Shown piece after piece: positions 9,268 through 18,316 of a DNA stretch of 64,000 nt. A program made the position numbers and the translations under genes. Location of the stretch: assembly GCA_958347955.1 (NCBI GenBank), contig CATVXH010000011.1:7511-71510 (forward strand). The letters are read 5' to 3'. How positions within the stretch are numbered: the first letter of the stretch is position 1; every line of letters starts with the position of its first letter. A model generated the notes under the pieces. It worked only from the letters and a program-made list of their open reading frames with translations. It was not told the DNA's origin and did no database searches. The DNA is from an uncultured Sutterella sp. (GTDB lineage Bacteria; Pseudomonadota; Gammaproteobacteria; Burkholderiales; Burkholderiaceae_F).

Positions 9268-9573
9268 ATGTATAAAACTCTTTTTATTGTCTTATCCGCC
9301 CTTACGCTTTCAGGCTGCATGAACGGCCCCTCGGATCCGCTATTTGACGCGCCCCTGGGCGAGCGCGCCGTGTGCACCGCGGTCAACCCTGTCCGGGGTG
9401 ACGACGTGCTCAGCGTCGTGCCTTTTAACTGTCCCGATTTGGAAATTTCAGCGACGCTTAACGAATTGCGGGACGCGGGGTGGCGCTTGGAGAGCGTGCA
9501 CATGGGTGAAGACATCCGTGTCAACGACACTTTCGCTTCTGACATTTCCATCACTGTCCGAAAGGCTTATTGA
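9268..9573 (+). CDS. Small lipoprotein of unknown function
   Basis: A 101-residue protein with a hydrophobic N-terminus and lipobox LSGC, so lipidation at Cys17 and cleavage by Lsp are predicted. The mature part is about 85 residues with two more cysteines (in RAVCTAV and FNCPDL) that could form a disulfide in the periplasm, and ends near ISITVRKAY. I do not recognise the family. The stop overlaps the next ATG by one base (TGATG), so it is coupled to the aminopeptidase gene. It starts 27 nt after rhlE. Confidence 0.8.
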   Translation: MYKTLFIVLSALTLSGCMNGPSDPLFDAPLGERAVCTAVNPVRGDDVLSVVPFNCPDLEISATLNELRDAGWRLESVHMGEDIRVNDTFASDISITVRKAY

Positions 9574-11264
9574 TGTCCGAAATTCAAAATCGATTGAAAG
9601 AATTGCGCCTCGCGCTTAAGCGCTTGGGCGCCGACGGTTTTTATTGCGCCTTGTCTGACGCGCACTTATCTGAATACATTCAAAGAGCCGATCAGCTTTT
9701 AACCTATCTCACAGGCTTTACAGGATCCAATGCCCGGTTTTTGTTGACAGCCGATCGCGCTCTTTTATGGACGGACTCGCGGTATTGGGAGCAGGCCGCC
9801 CGGGAATTGCAATCAAGCGGCATTGAATTGATGAGGGAAGGTGAAAAGTCGGTGCCCGGTGTTTCAGAGTGGCTGCAAAACAATAAGGGCGCCACTTTGA
9901 CGCTGGCGATGCCCTTGGAGACGGTGCCGCTTGCGAGATTTCAGGAAATTCAAAAGGCGGTTTCCCGTTTGATTGATTTCCCCGAGGAGGTGATTGCGCA
10001 GGTCTGGCCCGAGAGGCCCGAGCGTGAGATCCGCGGACTTTACATCCATGGGGCAAGTTCCATGAGCGCCGCCGACAAGCTCAAGCGTCTTCAAAAGTAC
10101 GTCGACTGTCAAAAAGTCCCGGGCGACAAAAAGGCGCTTTTACTGACAAAGCTTGATGACATCGCTTGGCTCACCAACCTCAGAGGCTCCGATATTGACT
10201 TTAATCCCGTTTTTCTGAGTTGGGCTCTGGTCGGCTCTCATTGCGCGACGCTTTTTGTGAACGACTCGGCGCTTGACGGCAAGATCCGAGACCATTTGAC
10301 AGAGGCCGGGTGGACTGTCGCCGATTATTCGGGGTTTGAGTCGAGTCTTATCAAGTTTATTGCCGAGGGAGGGCAATGTTTGGCCCGAGCAGGTGAACTC
10401 AACGCCAAGTTGTTTACTTTAATCGAAAAGGCTTGGGTGAAGAACGATCATCCGGTGGCGTTGTGGAAATCCATTAAAACAGAGAAAGAATTGGAAGGTT
10501 TGCGCGCCGTCATGAAGGCCGACGGCCGCGCCTTGCAAGAGTTCATCGATGAGGTGAAAGCGCGCCTGAGTCGGGGCGAAAAGCTGACGGAAAACGACGC
10601 CGTTGAAATTCTTCACGAAAAGCGCGCCGCCATTGACGGCTTTATCGGGGAAAGTTTCGGCACAATAGCCGCCGTTGACGCCAATGCCGCTTTGCCGCAT
10701 TATGAACCCAAGCCCGGGCGCGGCGCTCCTATCACGCCGCCTTGTTTGCTGCTTGTTGATTCCGGCGCGCACTATAAGGCGGGCACGACCGATACGACGC
10801 GCGTATGGTTTTTGGGGGATCCCAATGAAGTGCCTGCGGAAAAGCTTCATCGCATCAAACGTGATTACACGGCGGTTTACAAGGCCATGAAGGCTTTGTC
10901 GGAGGCGACTTTTAAGCCCGGCACACGAGGCGTGGATTTGGACAAAATCGCGCGCGAGCCCATTCATGCGATTGGGGCCGATTTCGGTCACGGCACGGGG
11001 CACGGCATCGGTCTGACTCTGAATGTGCATGAAACACCGCCCACGATTTCACCCCGAGAGCATGAAGGCTCGCTGACCGCTTTTGAGCCCGGCATGGTCA
11101 CAAGCGACGAGCCCGGCATCTATCGCCCCGGCGAGTGGGGGATCCGCCTTGAAAACATGCTCGTTTGTGTGCAAAAAGCCGATGGACTTTTAGGTTTTGA
11201 GACACTGACGAAGTGTGCGATTGATGAAAACTTATTGGATAAACATTCATTGAGTGTCGGATAA
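9573..11264 (+). CDS. pepP: Aminopeptidase P family protein (M24B, Xaa-Pro aminopeptidase)
   Basis: Metallopeptidase that removes N-terminal residues preceding proline. The 563-residue layout has two creatinase-type N-terminal domains (about 1-310) and a pita-bread M24 domain. The five metal ligands are visible: the Asp pair in LLVDSGAHYKAGTTDTTR (about 396 and 407), His in GHGTGHGIGL (about 475), Glu in SDEPGIY and Glu in GIRLENM. This is the long form that resembles eukaryotic cytosolic XPNPEP1 more than the 440-residue E. coli PepP, so the symbol is by function. The ATG at 9573 overlaps the lipoprotein stop; a TTG at 9570 is one codon upstream. No signal peptide is seen. Confidence 0.88.
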   Translation: MSEIQNRLKELRLALKRLGADGFYCALSDAHLSEYIQRADQLLTYLTGFTGSNARFLLTADRALLWTDSRYWEQAARELQSSGIELMREGEKSVPGVSEWLQNNKGATLTLAMPLETVPLARFQEIQKAVSRLIDFPEEVIAQVWPERPEREIRGLYIHGASSMSAADKLKRLQKYVDCQKVPGDKKALLLTKLDDIAWLTNLRGSDIDFNPVFLSWALVGSHCATLFVNDSALDGKIRDHLTEAGWTVADYSGFESSLIKFIAEGGQCLARAGELNAKLFTLIEKAWVKNDHPVALWKSIKTEKELEGLRAVMKADGRALQEFIDEVKARLSRGEKLTENDAVEILHEKRAAIDGFIGESFGTIAAVDANAALPHYEPKPGRGAPITPPCLLLVDSGAHYKAGTTDTTRVWFLGDPNEVPAEKLHRIKRDYTAVYKAMKALSEATFKPGTRGVDLDKIAREPIHAIGADFGHGTGHGIGLTLNVHETPPTISPREHEGSLTAFEPGMVTSDEPGIYRPGEWGIRLENMLVCVQKADGLLGFETLTKCAIDENLLDKHSLSVG

Positions 11265-11372
11265 GAAATAAGACTGAGCCACCAATTCAAAGTTTTTTTT
11301 TTAAACGTCTTTCAATCGGAGGCCACTGGAGGCAACCATGAGAACAGCCCAATTCGATTTGATTGACATCCT

Positions 11373-11392
11373 CCCCGTCGTGAACGACGGGG
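11373..11392. repeat. tnpB-side end hairpin of the IS element
   Basis: An 8-bp perfect stem with a TGAA tetraloop. In this family subterminal hairpins are recognised on single-stranded DNA by the TnpA dimer. An identical hairpin is at 63890-63909. Confidence 0.85.
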
Positions 11393-11405
11393 ATTCCCTG
11401 CTGTG

Positions 11406-12659
11406 TCATCGGCTCTCACCGATGATCACTTCGATGGGTTCCTGCTGCTGACCGGCGCGATGGATTGACTCCATCCGCCGATTCACTCGAGCTCGGCCTT
11501 CTTCGCCGAGCTCCCCACAGGCTGACATGCGCTGCCCGCGCACCTTGATATTTCTTGCTCCCACTACGTCGGCATTGTCCTGATAACCGCATGCCACACA
11601 CTGAAAACTTGCCTGGCTCTTGCGGTTCTCTTTTGACTCATGCCCGCATAGCGGACAAGTTCGAGAAGTGTATTGAGGCGCTACCTTGATGACCGTACCT
11701 CCTCTTTGCTCACACTTCCACTGCAGTCGTTGAAAAAATTTCCCCCAGGCCTGATCCAATATCGCTCGGTTTAAGCCTGATTTTTGCCTCACGTTGTGTC
11801 CGGGGTCTTCCATCGTCCCTGCGGCACTGTCTGTCATGTTCTTTATTCTCAAGTCTTCTCGATAGATCACAGCGTGTTTTTTGCTCAGATCCAACGCCAC
11901 TTTATTGATAAAGTCCTGACGGATGTTCCCAATCCGCTGATGCAGCTTCGCCACCTTCTGTTGGGCTTTTTTCCAATTACTGCTGAATTTTTCCTTTCGC
12001 GATAACCCCCTTTGCAATTGCGCCAATTTCTTTAAATGTTTTTTAAGCGCATCGCAGGGGGCAATCTGTGTTCCGTCCGAGAGCGTACAAAACCACACCA
12101 CTCCCATATCCATCCCGACTTCATCGCCGTTATGTTTGGGGATTTCTTTTTCGTACTCCGTTTGAATGGAGACATACCATCCATCGGCTTTACGCATCAC
12201 CGTGACATTTTTCGCTTTCCCTTCGATGTATCGGCTGCGTCTGTATTTCACAAAGCCGATTCCGGGCAGATAAATCTGTTTGCCAGTCTCATCGATTTTA
12301 AAACCCTGCGGATAACGGAATCCGTCCGATGTGCCGAACTTTTTGTGATAAACCGGAAAATCTGCACGACCGGAAAAGAAATTCGAATAAGCCCGAGAGA
12401 GATCTTTCATCGACTGCTGAAGGCACTGCGAGTAGCATTCCGACAACCAAGGCAGTTCAGGATCTTTTTTCCACTCAGGCAACAAGGCAGACAGATTTTT
12501 ATAAGTGGGGTGTTTTCCGGTTTTACTCTCGTATTGCTCTTTAGCCCAAGTTAAGCCCTTGTTATAAACAAAGCGGCAACAGCCGGCAAAGCGAGACATT
12601 AATCGAGCTTGACGGCCGTTAGGTTTGAGCTTGAAGAGAAAACCTTGGCGGAACAACAT
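11406..12659 (-). CDS. tnpB: RNA-guided endonuclease TnpB
   Basis: TnpB of the IS605 group, a compact RuvC nuclease that in studied members is guided by an RNA from the transposon end and helps maintain the element. At 417 residues it has the N-terminal helix-turn-helix/OrfB region (RQARLMSRFAGCCRFVYNKGL), RuvC acidic residues Asp184 (VGMDMG), Glu268 (YREDL) and Asp364 (NADVVGARNI), and a zinc ribbon CPLCG...CVACG between the last two. All catalytic residues are present, so it is probably active. The start is the ATG at 12659 (MLFRQGFLFKLKPNG). An upstream ATG would add 32 residues overlapping the start of tnpA on the other strand. Confidence 0.88.
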   Translation of the reverse strand: MLFRQGFLFKLKPNGRQARLMSRFAGCCRFVYNKGLTWAKEQYESKTGKHPTYKNLSALLPEWKKDPELPWLSECYSQCLQQSMKDLSRAYSNFFSGRADFPVYHKKFGTSDGFRYPQGFKIDETGKQIYLPGIGFVKYRRSRYIEGKAKNVTVMRKADGWYVSIQTEYEKEIPKHNGDEVGMDMGVVWFCTLSDGTQIAPCDALKKHLKKLAQLQRGLSRKEKFSSNWKKAQQKVAKLHQRIGNIRQDFINKVALDLSKKHAVIYREDLRIKNMTDSAAGTMEDPGHNVRQKSGLNRAILDQAWGKFFQRLQWKCEQRGGTVIKVAPQYTSRTCPLCGHESKENRKSQASFQCVACGYQDNADVVGARNIKVRGQRMSACGELGEEGRARVNRRMESIHRAGQQQEPIEVIIGESR

Positions 12660-12698
12660 GGAATAAAATTGTACTTGGTCTATAGAGGAGAATTCAAG

Positions 12699-13112
12699 AT
12701 GAGTGAGTCTGAAATTCGGCATGGTAGGCACTGTGTATTTCAGATGCATGTGCACTTGGTCTTTGTGACAAAATACAGACGGAAAGTCTTTACGAAAGAA
12801 ATACTTGCGGATTTAAGAGATACATTTGACTCGGTGTGTCGTGATTTTGAAAGTGAACTGGTGGAGTTGGACGGAGAAAATGATCACGTCCATTTACTAG
12901 TGACGTATCCTCCGAAAGTGTCGGTAGCGAAATTGGTGAACAGTCTTAAGGGCGTGTCCAGCCGGATGATTCGACGTATGGGTCATGAGAGTATTCAAAA
13001 GCAACTCTGGAAAGGAGCGCTGTGGTCACCGTCGTACTTTGCAGCCAGTTGTGGAGGAGCTCCGCTATCTATCATTAAACAGTACATTGAACAACAAAAT
13101 ACGCCTCAATAG
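12699..13112 (+). CDS. tnpA: IS200/IS605 family transposase TnpA (Y1 HUH)
   Basis: Single-domain HUH transposase that nicks and joins single-stranded transposon ends through a 5'-phosphotyrosine. The HUH motif is HVH at residues 63-65 and the nucleophile is Tyr129 in YIEQQ, which also fits the YxxxQ pattern. The length (137 residues) is typical. The ATG at 12699 is chosen because AGAGGAG (12684-12690) sits 8 nt upstream; 30 codons upstream are also open but overlap tnpB. It is divergent from tnpB with 39 bp between the starts, so both promoters must lie in or overlap the coding sequences. Confidence 0.92.
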   Translation: MSESEIRHGRHCVFQMHVHLVFVTKYRRKVFTKEILADLRDTFDSVCRDFESELVELDGENDHVHLLVTYPPKVSVAKLVNSLKGVSSRMIRRMGHESIQKQLWKGALWSPSYFAASCGGAPLSIIKQYIEQQNTPQ

Positions 13113-13138
13113 CCGATTAAAATCGGCGTTCCTTATAT

Positions 13139-13158
13139 CCTCGGCATGAATGCCGGGG
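13139..13158. repeat. tnpA-side end hairpin of the IS element
   Basis: CCTCGGCA (13139-13146) pairs with TGCCGGGG (13151-13158), with one G-T wobble and a TGAA loop, the same loop as at the other end. A second dyad GCCGATT/AATCGGC lies at 13112-13127 directly after the tnpA coding end. Confidence 0.75.
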
Positions 13159-14474
13159 CTTTACGGAACTTGCGGTAAAGCAAAAGCCAAAAAGCTCTAC
13201 AAGTTGTTGGTTGAAGAATTGCGCCGCAGAATTGCGGAAATTCAGAAAAATGACGCCAACCTCATTGGCGAGCCTGATGAGATCATTGGTTTGTATACCT
13301 CAGTTTTCTTGGATGAAATGAAGCAAAGGCGAAAAATTTGCTCAAAAAATTCCAAATGGGCGGATTTTTATTTTTTAAGCCGTGTAATCGGTTCTTGCAC
13401 CAATGCCCGAGAGAAAAGAAACGTTTTTAAATCATATTTCGGCGATTTTTTGCACTCCGAGGATGTTAAGTCAAATATTGAATTGCCATGGATGACCAAG
13501 CGCGAAGCAATGCCCAATGAATACGGTTATTGGGACTTTATGTTTCAGTTGCTGCAATCGGATCGGTTAAGCAATGACAGAAGCGGTTTAAGTCAGATTC
13601 TTTTCGAGTTTGATGTGGAGAAAATTGCTCACACTAACAAGAGCGAACTTTTGGAAAGTTTTCGCTGCCGTGCTAAGTCCAATGTGAAAGTCTATAACGA
13701 TGCCCTATGGAAGAAGGCAGACGAAATACCTTTTGAGCCTAAAAAATACAATTGCAATTCTTTCCGAGAAGGCGGCTTGTTTTCTATTTTGGCAGATTGT
13801 TTGGTTAAATCTTGCGATTATGTCCGCGATCAAGGTGGAAGTGCCCGGTGGTTGAGTTCTTTGGATGAAAAACTTGATGTTCGCAATCCGAATGTTAAGA
13901 ATAATGCTGATGAGCTGTGTAGAGAGACCGATAATTGGCCGGGCTATGGGCCTGCGCTCTCCGAGGACTTCTTCAAAGACATGGGTTTTGATTTTTTTGG
14001 AAAACCGGACCGTCATGTCATCGCGGTATTGCAAGATTTGAATATTCCTCTTGGTGACAAACCTGAAGAAAACGTCAATAATTTTTTGAATCACTTTGCG
14101 CATCAAGTCGGCAGTGGCGTCTCTGCGAATCAAATTGACAAAATCATTTGGCTTTTGATGAGCGGAAGATTCTACAAGCACACGACCAAGGCCTATCCTC
14201 TGAATACTCAAAAAGAAAAGAGCAACAGTTCTAAAATGTGCCGGCGCATTTTGAAAAAACTTGAGTAACAAGTCATTAGACACTATTTCAGAAGCGCTCG
14301 TATGAGACGGCCAGACAGCGTTTGCTTGGTTTTTCTTGGCGCTAATCAATCGTGACCTAAAGCCGCTGTGTCGTTTAAGTCAAAATTTTATTGAGAAGCC
14401 GGCGAGTCTTTGAATTTTTTGGGCATTTCGGACTAGACTGTTTCTAAGTTTGTGCCTACACGCTTTGGTCATTT

Positions 14475-15860
14475 GTGCAAAAAAACGACTCCGCCTCAGT
14501 AACCAAAGACGCCAACCGCACCTATCGGAAAATGACCGAGGAGGCGGTGGCGCCGCTTGTGGCTAAATTGGGTGTGCCCACGATGCTATCTATGCTCGTG
14601 ACGGCGCTCTACAGCACGGCTTCCACGTATTATGTTTCTTATTTGGGAACTTCCGCCGTGGGTGCCATGGGGGTTGTTTTTGCGCTTCAAACGATTATTC
14701 AGGCGATCGGCATCATGATAGGGCAAGGGTGCGCGGCGCAAACCTCTCGCCTTTTGGGCGCCAGGGACTATCCTAAAGCCAACACGCTGGCTTCTTCCGG
14801 TCTTTTTCTTTCGCTTTTGTTTTCATCGGTTTTCGCGCTTTGCGCTTGGGCGGCCTTGAAAACGCTGCTAAGTTCAATGGGCGCCACCGAGACGATTTTG
14901 CCTTACGCGCGGATCTATGCGGAAATCATTTTGCTTGCCTGTCCCTTTATGGCGGCGTCATACACACTGAATAATCTGCTGCGTTCAGAGGGCCTGGCTA
15001 TTGTCGGCATGATGGGATTGGGGGCGGGCGGAGTGCTCAATATCGCCGTGGCGCCGTTATTCATTTTTGTTTTTGATTGGGGGATTGCCGGAGCCGCTTG
15101 GGCTAACGCGCTCTGTCAATTCATCTCTTTTGGCATTCTTCTGAGTCACTATTGGAGAGGGCGTGGCTCCATGCACATGCATTGGGCTTGGATCTCTAAG
15201 AGTTTGTCTCTTTATGGATCGATTTTCAAAAACGGCTTGCCGTCACTGACCCGAAATCTTTTGGGCGCCGTGGCCGCCTCTGTGCTCAATCTTATGGCCG
15301 GCCGCTATGGTGACGCCGGGGTGGCGGCAATGAGTATTGTCGGGCAAGTCATGATGATGACAAACGCCTTTTTGATCGGTCTGGGGCAAGGCTTTCAGCC
15401 TGTTTTGGGCTACAACTGGGGCGCGAAGCTTTTTGATCGAGTGAAAAAAGCCCTTGATGTGACAATCGCCATGGGCACAGGACTCATGGTTATCCTCGGG
15501 TTGCTGGGCTTTGTTTTCGCTGGGGAAATCGTGGGATTTTTTGAAGTCAACGATCCAGAAGTGATGAATATCGGAGTGCTCGCCCTGCGCCTGCAGTGTT
15601 CGGTGGCGATCATTGTGCCGGTGAATGTCATCGGCAATATGGCTTTTCAGGTGATCGGCCGCACGGCTATCGGCACGCTGCTGGCCGCAACCCGTCAGGG
15701 CTTGTTTTTTTTGCCGCTTATTATGGTTTTGCCGGGCTACATCGGTTTGTTAGGCATTCAATCAGCTCAGCCTATCGCCGAAGTGCTGTCTTTTTTCGTT
15801 TGCGGCTTTTTCCTTTGGCATTTCAGAAAAGAAGTAGCTAACAGGATCATCTATCAATAA
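14475..15860 (+). CDS. MATE family efflux transporter (second)
   Basis: A second MATE-type antiporter, 461 residues, with the N-lobe (KLGVPTMLSMLVTALYSTASTYYVSYLG) and C-lobe (IFKNGLPSLTRNLLGAVAASVLNLMAG) repeats and about twelve hydrophobic segments. It is clearly a different branch from the exporter at 1783, closer in style to the MepA-like group with a short soluble N-terminus. The first codon is GTG at 14475. A downstream ATG (MTEEAVAPL, 14532) is an alternative start nearer to the first membrane helix. It stands alone between the interrupted gene and the TRAP operon. Substrate is unknown. Confidence 0.85.
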   Translation: MQKNDSASVTKDANRTYRKMTEEAVAPLVAKLGVPTMLSMLVTALYSTASTYYVSYLGTSAVGAMGVVFALQTIIQAIGIMIGQGCAAQTSRLLGARDYPKANTLASSGLFLSLLFSSVFALCAWAALKTLLSSMGATETILPYARIYAEIILLACPFMAASYTLNNLLRSEGLAIVGMMGLGAGGVLNIAVAPLFIFVFDWGIAGAAWANALCQFISFGILLSHYWRGRGSMHMHWAWISKSLSLYGSIFKNGLPSLTRNLLGAVAASVLNLMAGRYGDAGVAAMSIVGQVMMMTNAFLIGLGQGFQPVLGYNWGAKLFDRVKKALDVTIAMGTGLMVILGLLGFVFAGEIVGFFEVNDPEVMNIGVLALRLQCSVAIIVPVNVIGNMAFQVIGRTAIGTLLAATRQGLFFLPLIMVLPGYIGLLGIQSAQPIAEVLSFFVCGFFLWHFRKEVANRIIYQ

Positions 15861-16010
15861 AAAAATTATTTAACACCGTCCTTTACTAATCAAAAAGTGC
15901 CAACTTTTTTCCGGACAAGACATCCCATAAATATCGGCTAATTAAGTGCAAAGCCCGTTATACTTAGAAGTTAATACTTTTCTATTTACTTTCCCCGGAG
16001 GAATCTTTCT

Positions 16011-16997
16011 ATGCAAACCGCTCTCAAAGCCATGTTTGTTGCGGGCGCATGCCTTGTCGCCGCGAGTTTTTCCGCTCAGGCTGCCCAGACAATTCGATTG
16101 GCCCACACCGCGGCCACGAGCCACGCTCATCATGCCGCCGCTCTTCAGTTTGCTCAAAACGTCGAAAGCCGCACCAAGGGGGAGTTGAAAGTCGAAGTTT
16201 ATGCCTCCGGTGAATTGGGTGATCAGCCCGCGCTTGCCGAACAAGTCACTATGAGCGCCTTGGACATGGCGGTGGTCTCGCTCGGCAACATGGCCATGTA
16301 TGACAAAAAACTCAATGCGATGACCGCGCCGTTTCTTTTTAAGAGCTACGATCAGGCGCACAAGGTGATTGACGATTTTGTGATGCCCTGGATGAACCAG
16401 GGACTTGCCTCATACGACGCCATGGGGTTGTCGATGTTTGACTACGGGTTCCGTCAGACGACCACCAAGGGAGTGGTTGTCAATAAAGCCGAAGATTTGA
16501 AGGGAGTGAAGATCCGCGTGCCGCCGGCCACAGGACTTTTGGCCGCCTTTGATGCGATCGGCGCCAACACCCAAAGCATCGCTTATTCGGAGCTATACAC
16601 GTCGTTGAAGCAGGGCGTGGTGGTCGGCGAGGAAAATCCTGTCTTTACGATTTTGGCCGACAGCCTCTATGAAACTCAAGATCAACTTGCGATGACGAAT
16701 CACTATTTTGACTGCCAGGTGCTCTTAATCAATAAGACGCTTTTTGACGGATTGCCCGCCGAGCAGCAAAAGATTTTGAAAGAAGAGGCTGTGAATGCGC
16801 AAAACCTTACGCGCAAGATGATCAGCGAAGGCGAAAGCGCCGTGGTTGAAGAGTTGAAGAAAAAAGGGATGAATGTTACCTATCCCGATCGTGAATCCTT
16901 TGTGAAGATGATGGCGCCGGCCTATGACAAGGTGGCTCAACTGGCTGGCAAAGACGCCATGCAGGAAGTTCTCAACGCGGTGAAGGCGAGCGAATAG
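16011..16997 (+). CDS. dctP: TRAP transporter substrate-binding protein, DctP family
   Basis: Periplasmic binding protein of a tripartite ATP-independent transporter. The first 24-25 residues are a signal peptide ending SAQA. The mature protein starts QTIRLAHTAATSH, and the DctP hallmark LKGVKIRVPPA precedes the region SLKQGVVVGEENP. In characterised members a conserved arginine here (R in KIRVP) binds the carboxylate of an organic acid, so a carboxylate substrate is likely but not identified. A ribosome site CCGGAGGAA lies about 10 nt before the ATG. It leads a three-gene operon, with the large permease 29 nt downstream. Confidence 0.92.
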   Translation: MQTALKAMFVAGACLVAASFSAQAAQTIRLAHTAATSHAHHAAALQFAQNVESRTKGELKVEVYASGELGDQPALAEQVTMSALDMAVVSLGNMAMYDKKLNAMTAPFLFKSYDQAHKVIDDFVMPWMNQGLASYDAMGLSMFDYGFRQTTTKGVVVNKAEDLKGVKIRVPPATGLLAAFDAIGANTQSIAYSELYTSLKQGVVVGEENPVFTILADSLYETQDQLAMTNHYFDCQVLLINKTLFDGLPAEQQKILKEEAVNAQNLTRKMISEGESAVVEELKKKGMNVTYPDRESFVKMMAPAYDKVAQLAGKDAMQEVLNAVKASE

Positions 16998-17026
16998 GTC
17001 GGGGAAATTAAGGGAATTTTTCAGTC

Positions 17027-18310
17027 ATGGTGATGTTTGCGATTTTTGCGGGTGTGTTGCTTCTGCTTTTGTTGGGAGTCACTACCGCGGTGACGATGGG
17101 GTTTGCCTCCATCGCGACTTTTTTAATGACGGGCGGCGACATGGCGCGGCTCTTTTTGGTCCCGCAGCGCATGTTTTCGCAAGTCTCAGGCATCACCCTG
17201 ATGTCGATTCCCTTTTTCTTGCTCATGGGAAACCTCATGAGTGTGGGCGGCATCTCGCAAAGTCTTTTCGGTTTCGGCCGTGTTTGTTTGGGGCACAGGG
17301 CGGGGGGCCTGTCCAACGCCGCCATTGTTGCCTGCATTGTGATGGCCGCGATGTCGGGGTCGGCCGCGGCCTGCGCCGCCGGTATCGGCATGATCGCCAT
17401 CGCCGAAATGACCAAATCGGGCTATGACCGGGCTTTCAGCTGCGCCACCATTGCCGCGGGCGGTGCACTGGGGCCTATTATTCCGCCCTCAATCACACTC
17501 ATTTTATTTGCCGGACTCACTCAAACGAGCGTCAACGCTCTTTTCGCCGCGGGCACCGTGCCGGGGTTGATTCTCGGTCTTTGTTTCATGCTCTGGTCTT
17601 CCTACGTTTGTAAAAAAGAAGGCTACACGGTCACGCCACGGGCCTCATGGGCTGAGCGTTGGCAGGGGTTTAAAGACGCGTTTTGGTCGCTTTTGACGCC
17701 TGTGATTGTGATCGGCGGCATGTTTGCGGGTCTTTTTACCGCGACTGAAGCGGCGGCGGTCGCCTCCTTTTATGTTTTTATATTGGGGCTTTTTGTTTTC
17801 AAGACGTTAAAGCTCTCGGACCTTCCCGCTATTCTCTGGAACACTGTTGAGCAGACAGCGAAAGTGATGTTTGTCATCGCCACCGCGGGCTTTTTCCAAT
17901 ATGTGCTTTTGTACACGAGAATTCCTCAGCAGACCATCGCTTTTGTCTCCGGAACGTTTACCTCGGTTGCGCTGGTGCTTTTGATCATCATCGCGATTTT
18001 GGTGATCATGGGATGCTTTATGGAAGGCACAGCTATTCTTTTAATCACGGTTCCGATTTTTGTGCCAATTGCCAAGAGCTTCAATTACGACCTCATTCAA
18101 TTGGGCATCGTGATGTGCATCGCTTTGGCGGTGGGGGTGTTGACGCCTCCTGTGGGGCTAAACCTATATGTGATGGCGTCCATCACCGGTGAAAAGGTCA
18201 TGGAAATCGCTAAAAAGAGCGTGGGCTATGTGCTCATCATGATCGCTGTGGCGATTGCCGTGGCGTTTATCCCTGAGTTGTCACTGGGGCTTGCGCATTG
18301 GGTGGGGTAG
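17027..18310 (+). CDS. dctM: TRAP transporter large permease, DctM family
   Basis: Twelve-helix Na+-coupled permease component of the TRAP system, 427 residues, entirely hydrophobic except for short loops. Typical DctM blocks are SIPFFLLMGNLMSVGG, GSAAACAAGIGMIAI, GGALGPIIPPSITLILFAG and GVLTPPVGLNLYVM; the latter two correspond to the re-entrant hairpins forming the Na+ and substrate sites. It lies between dctP and dctQ; the more common order is P-Q-M. Only 6 nt separate it from the following dctQ. Confidence 0.93.
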   Translation: MVMFAIFAGVLLLLLLGVTTAVTMGFASIATFLMTGGDMARLFLVPQRMFSQVSGITLMSIPFFLLMGNLMSVGGISQSLFGFGRVCLGHRAGGLSNAAIVACIVMAAMSGSAAACAAGIGMIAIAEMTKSGYDRAFSCATIAAGGALGPIIPPSITLILFAGLTQTSVNALFAAGTVPGLILGLCFMLWSSYVCKKEGYTVTPRASWAERWQGFKDAFWSLLTPVIVIGGMFAGLFTATEAAAVASFYVFILGLFVFKTLKLSDLPAILWNTVEQTAKVMFVIATAGFFQYVLLYTRIPQQTIAFVSGTFTSVALVLLIIIAILVIMGCFMEGTAILLITVPIFVPIAKSFNYDLIQLGIVMCIALAVGVLTPPVGLNLYVMASITGEKVMEIAKKSVGYVLIMIAVAIAVAFIPELSLGLAHWVG

Positions 18311-18316
18311 TGTGTG

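Larger units (their letters stand above)
11364..13166. mobile_element. IS200/IS605-type insertion element, complete
   Basis: The element contains divergent tnpB (minus) and tnpA (plus) and imperfect hairpins at both ends, with no terminal inverted repeats and no visible target duplication, as expected for single-strand HUH transposition. The tnpB-side end carries the hairpin CCCCGTCG-TGAA-CGACGGGG (11373-11392). The tnpA-side end carries a hairpin at 13139-13158 plus a second small one at 13112-13127. A copy of the tnpB-side end recurs at 63881, and comparing the two fixes the left limit at 11363/11364. The right limit at 13166 is inferred from restoration of the host frame. Length is about 1.8 kb. 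Confidence 0.85.
11338..14268 (+). pseudogene. HhH-glycosylase-like gene interrupted by an IS605-type element
   Basis: A strong ribosome site GGAGG (11328-11332) precedes ATG at 11338, which opens MRTAQFDL and then runs into the insertion element. If bases 11364-13166 are removed, the reading frame continues into CGKAKAKKLYKLL and on to the stop at 14266-14268, giving a 375-residue protein. The C-terminal part has GYGPALSEDFFKDMGF, then KPDRHVIAVL and DKIIWLLMSG, which resembles the hairpin, the catalytic-Asp segment and the final helix of HhH-GPD DNA glycosylases. This is inferred from motif pattern only. A fragment from ATG 13150 could still be translated (372 residues, the first few from the element), so partial function is possible. 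Confidence 0.65.

Noticed and set aside
12036..12554. 172-codon plus-strand frame within tnpB
   Set aside because: Antisense shadow of TnpB. No start signal or recognisable motif.
13705..14349. 214-codon minus-strand frame under the interrupted gene
   Set aside because: Antisense of the HhH-like coding sequence. Composition typical of a shadow frame.
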